A stretch of 64,000 nucleotides of DNA from NCBI RefSeq assembly GCF_007990525.1, contig NZ_AP019823.1, positions 1,302,001 through 1,366,000 on the forward strand, given 5' to 3'. This DNA comes from Leptotrichia hofstadii (GTDB taxonomy: Bacteria > Fusobacteriota > Fusobacteriia > Fusobacteriales > Leptotrichiaceae). The notes under the pieces were generated by a model that did no database searches, was not told where the DNA came from, and saw only the letters and a program-made list of their open reading frames with translations. This document shows positions 18,914 through 27,148 of this stretch, piece by piece (position 1 is the stretch's first letter; each line of letters begins with the position of its first letter). Made by a program: the position numbers and the translations under genes.

Positions 18914-19819
18914 ATGTATTTAGAAAATTTAAGAGAAAAAATCTTTAAAAAAGATCTTGGAATTGGAGAAACTTTTAGTGCGGCACTTGATTTATTTAAG
19001 ATAATTCTTAAAGAGAATAAGCTGCTTGCGTTTTTACAGTTTATTTTAATATTTATTCCGATTATAGGTTTTTATTTAGGTTACTTCTGGATTGTTATGC
19101 TGGCTCTTTCGGGTTATGTGCAGCTAATTCCTGTATTTATTTTATTAGGTTTTGGTTTGATGCTTGCATTTACAATAGTAAATAATTACTTTATAGCATA
19201 TTTTTTAAGAAAAATTGCGTTAAAAGTGGAAGGAAGGGCAGACAAATTTTCAACAGAAGGAATTTTTATAAAGTCTCTTGTGATATTTGGAATAGGTGCT
19301 GGTTTAAGGATAATTTTATTTGTGCTGGAAAAATTCCCTTTCATAGGAACTTTTTTAGCCTTTTTAGCGAACGTAGCTATAATAATTGTTTTTATATGGG
19401 CCTTGCTTTACTTTTATGGCGTATACTATATTCGTAATTTCACTCTTTCAGAATCCTTGGACTACAGCTTAAAGCTATCTAAAGGAAATAGGCTAAAAAT
19501 AATAATTCCTGGAATAATACTTGTAGTAGCGGTTGTTATAGCGAGTATAGTAGTTATCTTGCCACTTTCCGGAATCATAAGAAATGATTCTTTTGTTATG
19601 CTGGGCGTATTGCTGATAGTTACTGTTTTTTCGATAGTTCTTTGTTTATTTCTGTTATATTCTCAAGCTTTGCAAATTGTAGTTTATCTGAATGTTGAGA
19701 ATAATTACTTGGAAAATGAAGAAAAAGACAGCAAATATAATTTTAAGAATAAAGAAGAAGTTAGCTATGAAAACAATCAAAACCTTAATAATTTTTTAGA
19801 TAAAGATGATGAAAAGTAA
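18914..19819 (+). CDS. Multi-pass membrane protein, tandem paralog 5 of 5
   Basis: 301 residues. It starts MYLENLREKIFKKDLGIGETF and keeps the EGRADKFST and YSLKLSKGNR landmarks. It differs from the others by a longer charged C-terminal tail (YLENEEKDSKYNFKNKEE onward, about 40 residues) expected in the cytosol. It has its own promoter and is followed by a terminator. Confidence 0.8.
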   Translation: MYLENLREKIFKKDLGIGETFSAALDLFKIILKENKLLAFLQFILIFIPIIGFYLGYFWIVMLALSGYVQLIPVFILLGFGLMLAFTIVNNYFIAYFLRKIALKVEGRADKFSTEGIFIKSLVIFGIGAGLRIILFVLEKFPFIGTFLAFLANVAIIIVFIWALLYFYGVYYIRNFTLSESLDYSLKLSKGNRLKIIIPGIILVVAVVIASIVVILPLSGIIRNDSFVMLGVLLIVTVFSIVLCLFLLYSQALQIVVYLNVENNYLENEEKDSKYNFKNKEEVSYENNQNLNNFLDKDDEK

Positions 19820-19832
19820 AAATTTCTTAATT

Positions 19833-19860
19833 GTGGGATTTTAATAATCTCACTTTTTTT
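19833..19860 (+). terminator. Rho-independent terminator of the membrane-protein array
   Basis: GTGGGATT pairs with AATCTCAC (one G-U pair) around a 5-nt loop, followed by TTTTTTT. It lies 14 nt past the stop of the fifth paralog. Confidence 0.87.
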
Positions 19861-20221
19861 ATTTTGTTTTTTGTCATTTCATTTAATTAGTCTGGAATAG
19901 ATGTATTTTTTCATAAAAACTGCTATTTTAAATTTTTTTTATTCTAACTCCGTTGTGTTTTAAGAATATTTGTGATAAAATTAATATTGTTTAAAGAAGT
20001 TTAGTATAAATTAATGATTTTAGTAAAAATTTCTTAGTAAAAATAATATTAATTTTTTCAGTAAAATAAAAAAATTGTGAATGATTTTTAAATTAAGTAT
20101 AGGATTAGCAAAAAATAATGATGTATTATTAAATAAATTATGCTATACTATTATATATTATGGAGATTTTATAGCCATAACAGGATAGGCTATAAGGATT
20201 ACTTTTAAGATAGGAGGATGT
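19861..20221 (+). promoter_or_regulatory. Long leader region of the TPR-amidase operon
   Basis: About 360 nt with no gene. An extended -10 promoter TGCTATACT is at 20141-20149. Just downstream, in the predicted 5' leader, an 8-bp perfect inverted repeat TTATAGCC (20169-20176) and GGCTATAA (20188-20195) with an 11-nt loop can form a stem-loop. The ribosome site TAGGAGG is at 20211-20217. The stem-loop does not cover the ribosome site. Confidence 0.6.
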
Positions 20222-22198
20222 ATGGGGATTTTTGATTTTTTTAAATCTTCTGAAAAAAAAGAAAAGAAGAAAAACTATTCAGGTGGCGACGGCAGCCAGC
20301 AGCAAATTAGAAGAGAGATTTACGATATTGTAAACAATGAATCAGAAATTATGGAAAATGGCAGATATGACAATTATTCGGATGATTTTAAAGAAATTTC
20401 CTACTATGACGAGTTTGGGAAAGAATTTAAGATGCCCAAAAAAGAATGGCTTGATAAAAAACTGTATCCAGCCATAAGAAAAAACTGGAGCAACATGGAA
20501 GGGCTGTATCCTATAATTCAGGATGCCTTTTCAAAGGAGCTGTACCCTGAAATAAAGGAGGCTGTGCTTAGATTTTATGCGGCTGATGAAAATTTTGAGA
20601 GAAAGCTGGTTATGCTTGGGACTTATCACATAAAGACAGGTTCTTGCGAAAGTGCAGTCGAACTGTATGAAAAAAACTTGAATATAGACAATACGACAGA
20701 AGGGCTTTGTATAGCCTATGCTGAGGCATTGGAGCTTTGCGGCCGTATTGAGGAGAGCGAGAAGAAATATTATGAGGCGCTTGAAATCAATCCGAATTCG
20801 GCGACAGCGTTTAAAAGATACTTTGACATAGTAAAGAAAAGAAGTGTCAAGGAATATGAAAATAAGCTGGAAAAACTTTCGGAAATAAAGGGAAACTGGC
20901 GAGCCAAGATGATGCAGGCAATAGTTTACTTTAAAAAAGGGGATAAGGAAACTGGAAACTATTTCCTGATAACTGCATTAAAGGAATCTGGCTATAATTC
21001 AGAAGTGATGTATATCACATCAAGCATTTACATGCTAAACGAACTTTACGATGAGTTTAAGCAATATGTATTGGCATATTACAATCCTGAAAAGCATAAC
21101 GTTTACACAGCGCTAAATGTATTGAAGTACTACAAGGTAAAGGGAATGTACAAGGAAGGGCTGGAGCTTTGCAAATTTACTTCTAAATTTCCATGGATAG
21201 AGCATTATAAGAAATTTATGCATTATGAGGACTATTTTTGGAAACTTAAAGTAAAAAAGGAAAATGGCGATGCAAAAGAGAACACAGCAAATCGCTTTTT
21301 TTCTACAAACAAGCCTATATGGTATTATGAGTTTAACCATCCGGAATTTATGCTGAATCAGAGCAGACGTGTAAAGCCTAATATTCTTATTCTTACATTG
21401 ACATCAATTGGGGAAAAGTCCGAACTTGCTGAAAATCTGGCGGTTTCATTGCCACTGTATCTGAATGAGAATCTTCATTACAAGACAAACTTGAATTATC
21501 AGCTTGCAATAGCTTATAACAATGAAAGCCTGTTCGTTTCGAGAAAGCGTTACAGTACCGATTATATGAAGCTGATAAGACAGCAGAACAACAACTTGAA
21601 TTTCGTTTTGGCAGGAAATATACTGAAAATGCCAAATGTTGAGAAATATGAAATTGAAATATATCTATATGATACGTTTAATGAGCAGAAATCAAGCCTA
21701 ATTAACAAGATTTACGATGAAAATACGATTTATAATGTTCAGAATGATTTGCTTAAAGCAGTGAGCGGATTCTTTGGAAGGGATTTTTCAATAAAATACG
21801 AAAAAAATATGGATAATCTTATACTGTTCTCTCCAAAAATGAAATTCCTCATACAGAGCAAGGCTCACAGGGAACACCAGTCATGGCGGTATAAGAAGCT
21901 TCTTTCAGATCAGATCGACGTAGTTCTTGAGGACAGGAATAATGACTTGAAGAAAATCAATCTTCTTGCACTGCTGTGTGAAATAAAACATACAAACAGT
22001 CAGCTTTTGAAGTTCCAGAAACCGCTCATTTACAGCATGAACATTCATGGAATCTTTGAAACCCAGACGTTAAAGATATTAGCTCCTATCATATTCAGAA
22101 TATACGATGACGATGTAAACTTTCAGGCACATATAGAGGCATTGAATATAACAGATTCAAATTATCTTGGATGGATAAATAAATTTATGGGGGAATAG
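20222..22198 (+). CDS. TPR-repeat protein, unknown function
   Basis: 658 residues. The N-terminal tail (FFKSSEKKEKKKNYSGGDGS) is basic and flexible. TPR-like helices run from about residue 135 to 200 (ALELCGRIEESEKKYYEALEINPNSATAFKRYF). The C-terminal half (about 370-658) is a distinct alpha/beta region that I do not recognise, with ILILTLTSIGEKSELAENLA and a tail ending GWINKFMGE. No signal peptide, so cytosolic or membrane-associated through its partner. Only 3 nt separate it from the membrane-protein gene downstream, and the amidase follows, so a role in envelope assembly is plausible but inferred. Confidence 0.8.
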   Translation: MGIFDFFKSSEKKEKKKNYSGGDGSQQQIRREIYDIVNNESEIMENGRYDNYSDDFKEISYYDEFGKEFKMPKKEWLDKKLYPAIRKNWSNMEGLYPIIQDAFSKELYPEIKEAVLRFYAADENFERKLVMLGTYHIKTGSCESAVELYEKNLNIDNTTEGLCIAYAEALELCGRIEESEKKYYEALEINPNSATAFKRYFDIVKKRSVKEYENKLEKLSEIKGNWRAKMMQAIVYFKKGDKETGNYFLITALKESGYNSEVMYITSSIYMLNELYDEFKQYVLAYYNPEKHNVYTALNVLKYYKVKGMYKEGLELCKFTSKFPWIEHYKKFMHYEDYFWKLKVKKENGDAKENTANRFFSTNKPIWYYEFNHPEFMLNQSRRVKPNILILTLTSIGEKSELAENLAVSLPLYLNENLHYKTNLNYQLAIAYNNESLFVSRKRYSTDYMKLIRQQNNNLNFVLAGNILKMPNVEKYEIEIYLYDTFNEQKSSLINKIYDENTIYNVQNDLLKAVSGFFGRDFSIKYEKNMDNLILFSPKMKFLIQSKAHREHQSWRYKKLLSDQIDVVLEDRNNDLKKINLLALLCEIKHTNSQLLKFQKPLIYSMNIHGIFETQTLKILAPIIFRIYDDDVNFQAHIEALNITDSNYLGWINKFMGE

Positions 22199-22201
22199 AC
22201 T

Positions 22202-22891
22202 ATGCTGTTTTATTATAAGAAAATATTTGGAGCAGTAATATCCTTTTTTTACATTCTTGTAAACTTCAATTTTTATAATTCAATTTTTCATGAATATGTA
22301 AATGACAGGATTTTTCACATAACGCTTTGGCTTGGAATAGTTGAGACGCTTTTCTGGATTATGCTCCTTTACTCAGTTTTCTATCTTGAAGACAGAAGCA
22401 GCGGTGCAAATGCCAAAAGTCAGCAAGAGGCTGAAAAGGGAGCGGCAAGGGATGTAAGGGATCTTTTGATATGTTTTGCCATATTCCTTCTGAGCTTGGC
22501 ATGTGTAAATATTTCGCGTGTAATCTTGCAAAGTTCACCGTATATGAATGATACTGTTTCAAGTGTAAGTTCGTATGTGCTGTTTGTAGGCGGAACTAGA
22601 GTTCTGTTCATATTTGCCTCAATAGTATTTATTATTATTGCGATAAGCCGGAGAAGTATCCTGCTAATTATTATAGCGGTGCTGAATCTAGGAAATTCAG
22701 CAATGATATGGCTGGACTTTGACGCTAATATTACTGCGATTCTGCGAATTGTTATTGCTGTATTGGCAATTATTCATTATATATTTTTAAAAAATACTGT
22801 AAAATATACTTTTAGGGAAAATAATAATACGGAAATTGAGATGAAATCCAATAAAGAATTAAAATTAAATAAACAGGAGGATGAGAAATAA
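22202..22891 (+). CDS. Multi-pass membrane protein of the amidase operon
   Basis: 229 residues with about six hydrophobic segments (for example FGAVISFFYILVNF, GIVETLFWIMLLYSVFYL, LICFAIFLLSLACVNI, VLFIFASIVFIIIAI). A cytosolic loop near residues 62-85 is charged (SQQEAEKGAARD). The tail is hydrophilic and Asn/Lys/Glu-rich. No family recognised. It is translationally close to the TPR gene upstream and abuts the amidase gene, so the three form one operon. Confidence 0.75.
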   Translation: MLFYYKKIFGAVISFFYILVNFNFYNSIFHEYVNDRIFHITLWLGIVETLFWIMLLYSVFYLEDRSSGANAKSQQEAEKGAARDVRDLLICFAIFLLSLACVNISRVILQSSPYMNDTVSSVSSYVLFVGGTRVLFIFASIVFIIIAISRRSILLIIIAVLNLGNSAMIWLDFDANITAILRIVIAVLAIIHYIFLKNTVKYTFRENNNTEIEMKSNKELKLNKQEDEK

Positions 22892-22892
22892 A

Positions 22893-23849
22893 ATGAGAAA
22901 AAATAGGACAAAACTACTGTTTCTAGCATTGGCTCTGTCTGCTGGAAATGTATTGAATGCAAATAATCAGGATGTTTCAAAAGACGTGAAGAAACCACCG
23001 GTAGAAATACGTATTGAAAATGGAAGAGGAAAAGTTATAGAAAGGCCTGAAAACAATAATAGCGGAAATTCTGTCTCGGGCAGAGGAGGAATGCAGACAA
23101 TAAGAAATTCGGCAGGATCAATAACTGTAGATTCGTCATATTCCTCAAAAGGGCAGAATTATAGACAGAGATTTATAATTCTTCACTATACAGCGATGGA
23201 CAGGGACGGATCTTTAAGAGCATTGACAAACAATGAAGTAAGTGCTCATTACCTAATATCAAACCAGAAAAATGATCCAGTATTTTATTTAGTTGATGAA
23301 AACAGAAGGGCATGGCACGCGGGGGCAAGTGAATGGAAAACTAGCAAGAATTTGAATGACAGCTCAATCGGAATTGAAATTGTAAACAGCGGTAACGTAA
23401 GCGGAAGTTTTGAGCCGTTCAGAGATTTTCAAATTAAAGACGTGGCTGTCCTTGTAAAATATTTGGCAGATAAATACGAAATTCCCGCAACGAATATTTT
23501 GGGACATTCAGACATTGCTCCTCAAAGAAAGCCTGATCCAGGTCCATTATTCCCATGGGAAGAGCTTTATAGAAAATATAACTTAGGAATGTGGTATGAC
23601 AATGATAGAAAATCTGCATTTGAGAATGAATATTCACTTTCATGGGCATCCTTGCCAGCCGCAACCGTACAAGCTGAATTAAGCAAGTTCGGATATTCCA
23701 TAAGTACAACTGGAAGATGGGATGAGCAGACAAAGAATGTAATAAAAGTATTTCAGTATCATTTCAGACCATCTAAATACGATGGAAAGCTTGATTTAGA
23801 AACTTATGCCATCTTAAAGGCGTTAAATGAAAAATACAACAAGCAGTAG
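22893..23849 (+). CDS. N-acetylmuramoyl-L-alanine amidase (amidase_2) with peptidoglycan-binding domain
   Basis: 318 residues. A signal peptide (KLLFLALALSAGNVLNA) precedes a linker and an AmpD/PGRP-type zinc amidase domain (about 88-230). Zinc ligands are visible: His in ILHYTAMD, and the His/Asp pair in GHSDIAPQRKPDPG. WHAG is the conserved substrate-side motif. The last 60 residues (VQAELSKFGYSISTTGRWDEQTKNVIKVFQYHF) form a PG_binding_1 domain. It cleaves the bond between muramic acid and L-alanine in the envelope. The ATG at 22893, 12 nt after AGGAGG, is preferred to the ATG at 22881 that directly abuts it. Confidence 0.9.
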   Translation: MRKNRTKLLFLALALSAGNVLNANNQDVSKDVKKPPVEIRIENGRGKVIERPENNNSGNSVSGRGGMQTIRNSAGSITVDSSYSSKGQNYRQRFIILHYTAMDRDGSLRALTNNEVSAHYLISNQKNDPVFYLVDENRRAWHAGASEWKTSKNLNDSSIGIEIVNSGNVSGSFEPFRDFQIKDVAVLVKYLADKYEIPATNILGHSDIAPQRKPDPGPLFPWEELYRKYNLGMWYDNDRKSAFENEYSLSWASLPAATVQAELSKFGYSISTTGRWDEQTKNVIKVFQYHFRPSKYDGKLDLETYAILKALNEKYNKQ

Positions 23850-23894
23850 CTTGGCAATAAATTGGATATAGATAAATAAGGAAGGAATTACAGA

Positions 23895-25100
23895 ATGAAA
23901 AAATTTTCAAAAAGAGTTTTAAACATGCACTATTCACCAATTAGAAAATTAGTGCCGTATATTGATGAAGCAAAGAAATCCGGTGTGAAAGTGTATCAAC
24001 TGCATATAGGACAGCCAGATGTAGAAACGCCGGATACATTCTTTGAAGGATTAAACAACTATAAGGAAAAAATCGTTAAATATACAAATTCGGCAGGAAT
24101 CATTGAATTGAGGGAATCATTTTCAAAATCTTATGAAAAAGTGGGAATTGATATTTTGCCTGAGGATATATTGATTACTCAAGGTGGAAGCGAGGCTATT
24201 CAAATTACATTGCAGACAATTTGCAATCCAGGAGATGAAGTTTTAGTCCCTGAACCATATTACACAAATTATGACAGTTTTTTGAGAATTGCCGACGCAA
24301 AATTAGTTCCAATTGAAACTTCTATTGAAAATCATTATCATTTGCCGGAAAAGGAAGAAATTGAAAAATTAATCACTCCAAAAACAAAGGCAATAATGTT
24401 TTCAAATCCAAGCAATCCTACTGGAATTGTTTTCAAAACAGAAGAAATGGAATTAATTAGGGATATTGCGATAAAACATGATTTATATATTATTACTGAT
24501 GAAGTTTACAGGCAGTTTATTTACGATGAAGAAATTGAGAAAAGTTATCAGTCGTTTATGTCAATCAAAGAAATTGAAGAGAGAGTGATTTTAGTTGACA
24601 GTATTTCAAAACACTATAGTGCATGTGGGGCAAGAATAGGAGTTATTGCTTCTAAAAATAAAGACTTTTTAGCACAAGCCCTAAAATTCTGTCAGGCAAG
24701 ACTATCAGTATCGACAATTGAGCAATATGCAAGTACAAACTTAATTAATACGTTAGATACTTACATTGACAATACAAAATTAGAATACAAAGTAAGACGT
24801 GATATGATTTATAATAATATCATAAAAATACCAGGAGTTGTAACATATAAGCCAAGCAGCGCATTATACTTAATCGCAGAACTTCCAGTAGATGATATTG
24901 AAAAATTTGCAATCTGGCTATTGACTGAATTTAGATATGAAAATCAAACATTATCGTTTGCACCAGGGCCTGGATTTTATACAACGCCAGGAAAAGGTAC
25001 AAAGGAAGCTAGATTTTCGTTTTGTACACATAACTTGATTGAAATTGAAAATGGAATGAAAGTGTTGAAAAAGGCACTGGAAGAGTATAATAAAAAATAG
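23895..25100 (+). CDS. PLP-dependent aminotransferase, class I/II (aspartate aminotransferase-like)
   Basis: 401 residues, fold type I aminotransferase. Landmarks: QLHIGQPDVETP near residue 35, the SNPSNPTG substrate loop near 173, ITDEVYRQF near 202, and the PLP lysine in DSISKHYSACGARIG near 237. C-terminal FSFCTHNL carries the region equivalent to the alpha-carboxylate arginine (EARFSF). The substrate cannot be decided; aspartate, alanine or aromatic amino acids are all possible. It is separated from the amidase by 45 nt. Confidence 0.88.
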   Translation: MKKFSKRVLNMHYSPIRKLVPYIDEAKKSGVKVYQLHIGQPDVETPDTFFEGLNNYKEKIVKYTNSAGIIELRESFSKSYEKVGIDILPEDILITQGGSEAIQITLQTICNPGDEVLVPEPYYTNYDSFLRIADAKLVPIETSIENHYHLPEKEEIEKLITPKTKAIMFSNPSNPTGIVFKTEEMELIRDIAIKHDLYIITDEVYRQFIYDEEIEKSYQSFMSIKEIEERVILVDSISKHYSACGARIGVIASKNKDFLAQALKFCQARLSVSTIEQYASTNLINTLDTYIDNTKLEYKVRRDMIYNNIIKIPGVVTYKPSSALYLIAELPVDDIEKFAIWLLTEFRYENQTLSFAPGPGFYTTPGKGTKEARFSFCTHNLIEIENGMKVLKKALEEYNKK

Positions 25101-25115
25101 TTTTTAAAATTTTAG

Positions 25116-25162
25116 TAGACTTGTTTAATAATTCAAAACGCTTGATTATGTAGACAAGTCTA
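25116..25162 (+). terminator. Stem-loop after the aminotransferase gene
   Basis: TAGACTTGT (25116-25124) and ACAAGTCTA (25154-25162) form a perfect 9-bp stem around a 29-nt loop, followed by AATTTTAT. The weak T-tract makes it a possible, not certain, terminator. Confidence 0.5.
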
Positions 25163-25202
25163 ATTTTATAATCTAGCAGAAAGTAAAATTTATGATTGTT
25201 TA

Positions 25203-25325
25203 ATACTATTTCCCATTTAAATAGTAGAAATCATGAAATTCATAAAATTAAAGCATTTTTTTGACAAGGCTATTAAATTAATTATTATAGAATTTTATTA
25301 TTATTTTTTAAATGGGGTTTAGTAT
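25203..25325 (+). repeat. Dispersed repeat family 2, copy a (123 bp, terminal inverted repeats)
   Basis: The left end ATACTATTTCCCATTTAAA is the imperfect inverse of the right end TTTAAATGGGGTTTAGTAT. No open frame inside. The same right end recurs at 34393 and 39240. It sits between the aminotransferase and queH and ends about 36 nt before the queH start, so its right end could influence that promoter. MITE-like by structure. Confidence 0.65.
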
Positions 25326-25361
25326 AAATATATAAAAAAATTTGGGAGAGAAAATAATTTA

Positions 25362-26114
25362 ATGAAAAATATTGGAAATATTGAACAATTGGAAAGTACA
25401 AAAAATACGGAAAGCTATATTGAAAGGGATATAAAAAATGCAAAGGAAATTCTGGAAAGAATGAATCCTAATCAGAAAATCAATTATCATACGATTTTGA
25501 CAAAACTGATTTCAGATTGGAAAAATAAGGATATTCGTCCTAAAATATTGATTCATAGCTGCTGTGCGCCTTGCAGTACTTATACGCTGGAATTTTTAAC
25601 GCAATATGCAGACGTGACCGTTCTGTTTGCAAATAATAACATCCATCCAAAAGCAGAATATGTAAAAAGGGCCTTAGTGCAGGAGGAATTTATTAGGAAA
25701 TTCAACGAGCGTACTGGAAATAATGTTGGATTTATTGAAGATGAATATAAGCCGATGGATTTTTATAAGGCTGTGAAAGGACTGGAAAATGAAAAGGAAG
25801 GTGGAGCAAGATGTACAGCCTGTTTTCAGATGAGGCTTGACATTGTGGCAAAAAAGGCTCAGGAATTGGGGTTTGACTATTTTGGAAGTGCCTTGACGTT
25901 AAGTCCGCATAAGAACAGCCAGCTGATAAACACGTTGGGACTGGAAATTCAGGAAATTTTTGATGTAAAATACCTGCCATCTGACTTTAAGAAAAATAAC
26001 GGATACAAACGTTCAGTTGATATGTGTGCAGAATATGATGTGTATAGGCAATGTTACTGTGGCTGCGTATTTGCCGCGATGGATCAAGGGATTGATTTGA
26101 ACGAGTATAAATAG
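25362..26114 (+). CDS. queH: Epoxyqueuosine reductase QueH
   Basis: 250 residues, the DUF208/QueH family that performs the last step of queuosine synthesis in tRNA in bacteria lacking QueG. Conserved cysteines are all present: HSCCAPCSTY (about 66-71), CTACFQMR (about 149-152) and RQCYCGC near the C-terminus. These bind an iron-sulfur cluster and a second metal. The sequence between shows the HUP-like nucleotide-binding pattern (ADVTVLFANNNIHP). GGGAG lies upstream of the ATG. Single-gene unit. Confidence 0.92.
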   Translation: MKNIGNIEQLESTKNTESYIERDIKNAKEILERMNPNQKINYHTILTKLISDWKNKDIRPKILIHSCCAPCSTYTLEFLTQYADVTVLFANNNIHPKAEYVKRALVQEEFIRKFNERTGNNVGFIEDEYKPMDFYKAVKGLENEKEGGARCTACFQMRLDIVAKKAQELGFDYFGSALTLSPHKNSQLINTLGLEIQEIFDVKYLPSDFKKNNGYKRSVDMCAEYDVYRQCYCGCVFAAMDQGIDLNEYK

Positions 26115-26175
26115 AAGATGGAGAAATTAAAAAAATTGATTTATTAAGAAACAGTGAGAAAATTAAAAATTTACC

Positions 26176-26204
26176 TTGAAAAATAAACGGAAATATAGTA
26201 TAAT
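26176..26204 (+). promoter_or_regulatory. Promoter of the type III antitoxin RNA
   Basis: TTGAAA (26176-26181), 17-bp spacer, TATAAT (26199-26204). It places a start site near 26211, about 20 nt before the first antitoxin repeat. Confidence 0.82.
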
Positions 26205-26229
26205 TTTCTTAAAGAAATAATTGACAAAA

Positions 26230-26403
26230 TTAGGTATTAAAAAATAGACCTTAAAGGAGCGAGAAGCCTAAATCTTCCTAAACGTAAGTTAGGTATTAAA
26301 AAATAGGCACGAATAGGAGCGAGAAGTCTAAATCTCCCTAAATGTAAATTTTAGGTATTAAAAAATAGGCACGAATAGGAGCGAGAAGTCTAAATCTCCC
26401 TAA
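26230..26403 (+). ncRNA. toxI: ToxI-type antitoxin RNA: three tandem repeats
   Basis: Three near-identical units start with TTAGGTATTAAAAAATAG at 26230, 26289 and 26351. The conserved core is 52-53 nt and the spacing is 59 and 62 nt. Copies 2 and 3 are identical over the core; copy 1 differs at about ten positions. Each core can close with TTAGG/CCTAA, and GGAG pairs with CTCC in copies 2 and 3 and with CTTC (G-U pair) in copy 1, so pairing is kept. In known type III systems the toxin cuts this RNA into single repeats, which then wrap and inhibit it as pseudoknots. Promoter upstream, terminator and toxin gene downstream match that plan. Confidence 0.85.
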
Positions 26404-26433
26404 TTTTGTTTATTTTAGTTATAAAGTATTTTT

Positions 26434-26466
26434 AAAAGACGGTATAAATACAAAATATCGTCTTTT
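26434..26466 (+). terminator. Terminator between antitoxin RNA and toxin gene
   Basis: AAAAGACG (26434-26441) pairs with CGTCTTTT (26459-26466). In type III toxin-antitoxin loci such a leaky terminator sets the excess of antitoxin RNA over toxin mRNA. The toxin ribosome site (AAAGGAGG) follows 10 nt later. Confidence 0.85.
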
Positions 26467-26489
26467 ATTATTATAAAAGGAGGTTAATT

Positions 26490-27041
26490 ATGAGAAAGAA
26501 AAAAGGAGAGGAGCTATATTTTGTAACTTTAACTTCTAGTTATTTAGCATACTTGGGTAGTTATGAAAGTAAAGTGTCAAAAAAAACAGACAGGCCTTTT
26601 ATTGGAGTTATATTAAAAGTTGAAAATAGAGAATATTTTGCTCCGTTATCTTCTCCTAAAGAGAAACACAAAAAAATGAGAGAAACTATGGATATTATAA
26701 AAATAAAAAATGGAAAGTTGGGAGTAATAAATCTTAATAATATGATACCAGTTTTAAATCATTATAAATCAATGGTTAAAGTCAATTTGAGCATGTTGAA
26801 AAAAAGTGATAATATTAATGATAAAAAATATTATTTACTTTTAGACAAACAACTAAAATTTTGTAATGAAATCCATCAAGAAATTTTTGAAAAAGCTCAA
26901 ATATTATATGATACATTTTCAAAAGATTTTTCAGAGTTAACAAAAATTGAAAGAAGAATGTATAGAAGAGTAAATAATTTTAAAGTATTGGAGCATGCTT
27001 CAAAAGAATTCGAGAAGGAATACATAACAGGATCACTTTAA
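26490..27041 (+). CDS. toxN: Type III toxin-antitoxin endoribonuclease toxin (ToxN/AbiQ family)
   Basis: 183 residues. Family hallmarks: YFVTLTSSYLAYLGSYESKV at the start, RPFIGVIL, YFAPLSSPKEKHKKM, and GVINLNNMIPV. The Ser/Lys region of PLSSPKxKH is the known active-site segment of ToxN. These toxins cleave mRNA and their own antitoxin repeats and cause abortive infection during phage attack. AAAGGAGG precedes the ATG. It lies directly after the three-repeat RNA and terminator, which makes the assignment firm. It has no other partner gene. Confidence 0.92.
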   Translation: MRKKKGEELYFVTLTSSYLAYLGSYESKVSKKTDRPFIGVILKVENREYFAPLSSPKEKHKKMRETMDIIKIKNGKLGVINLNNMIPVLNHYKSMVKVNLSMLKKSDNINDKKYYLLLDKQLKFCNEIHQEIFEKAQILYDTFSKDFSELTKIERRMYRRVNNFKVLEHASKEFEKEYITGSL

Positions 27042-27148
27042 AATCAAATTTAGAAAACAATTAATTTAATAGGCTGATATTAAATAAATTTTGAATAAAT
27101 AAAAAATATTTAATTGGAAACAAAATAATGGGAACGAGGATTTGAAAA

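Noticed and set aside
22359-22611. Minus-strand open frames inside the membrane protein gene
   Set aside because: Two overlapping shadows in different frames; the plus-strand frame has membrane segments, ribosome site and operon context.
26230-26403. Three regularly spaced repeats that could be read as a small CRISPR array
   Set aside because: The conserved part is 52-53 nt, longer than CRISPR repeats, the intervening 7-9 nt are too short for spacers, and a ToxN toxin gene with terminator follows.
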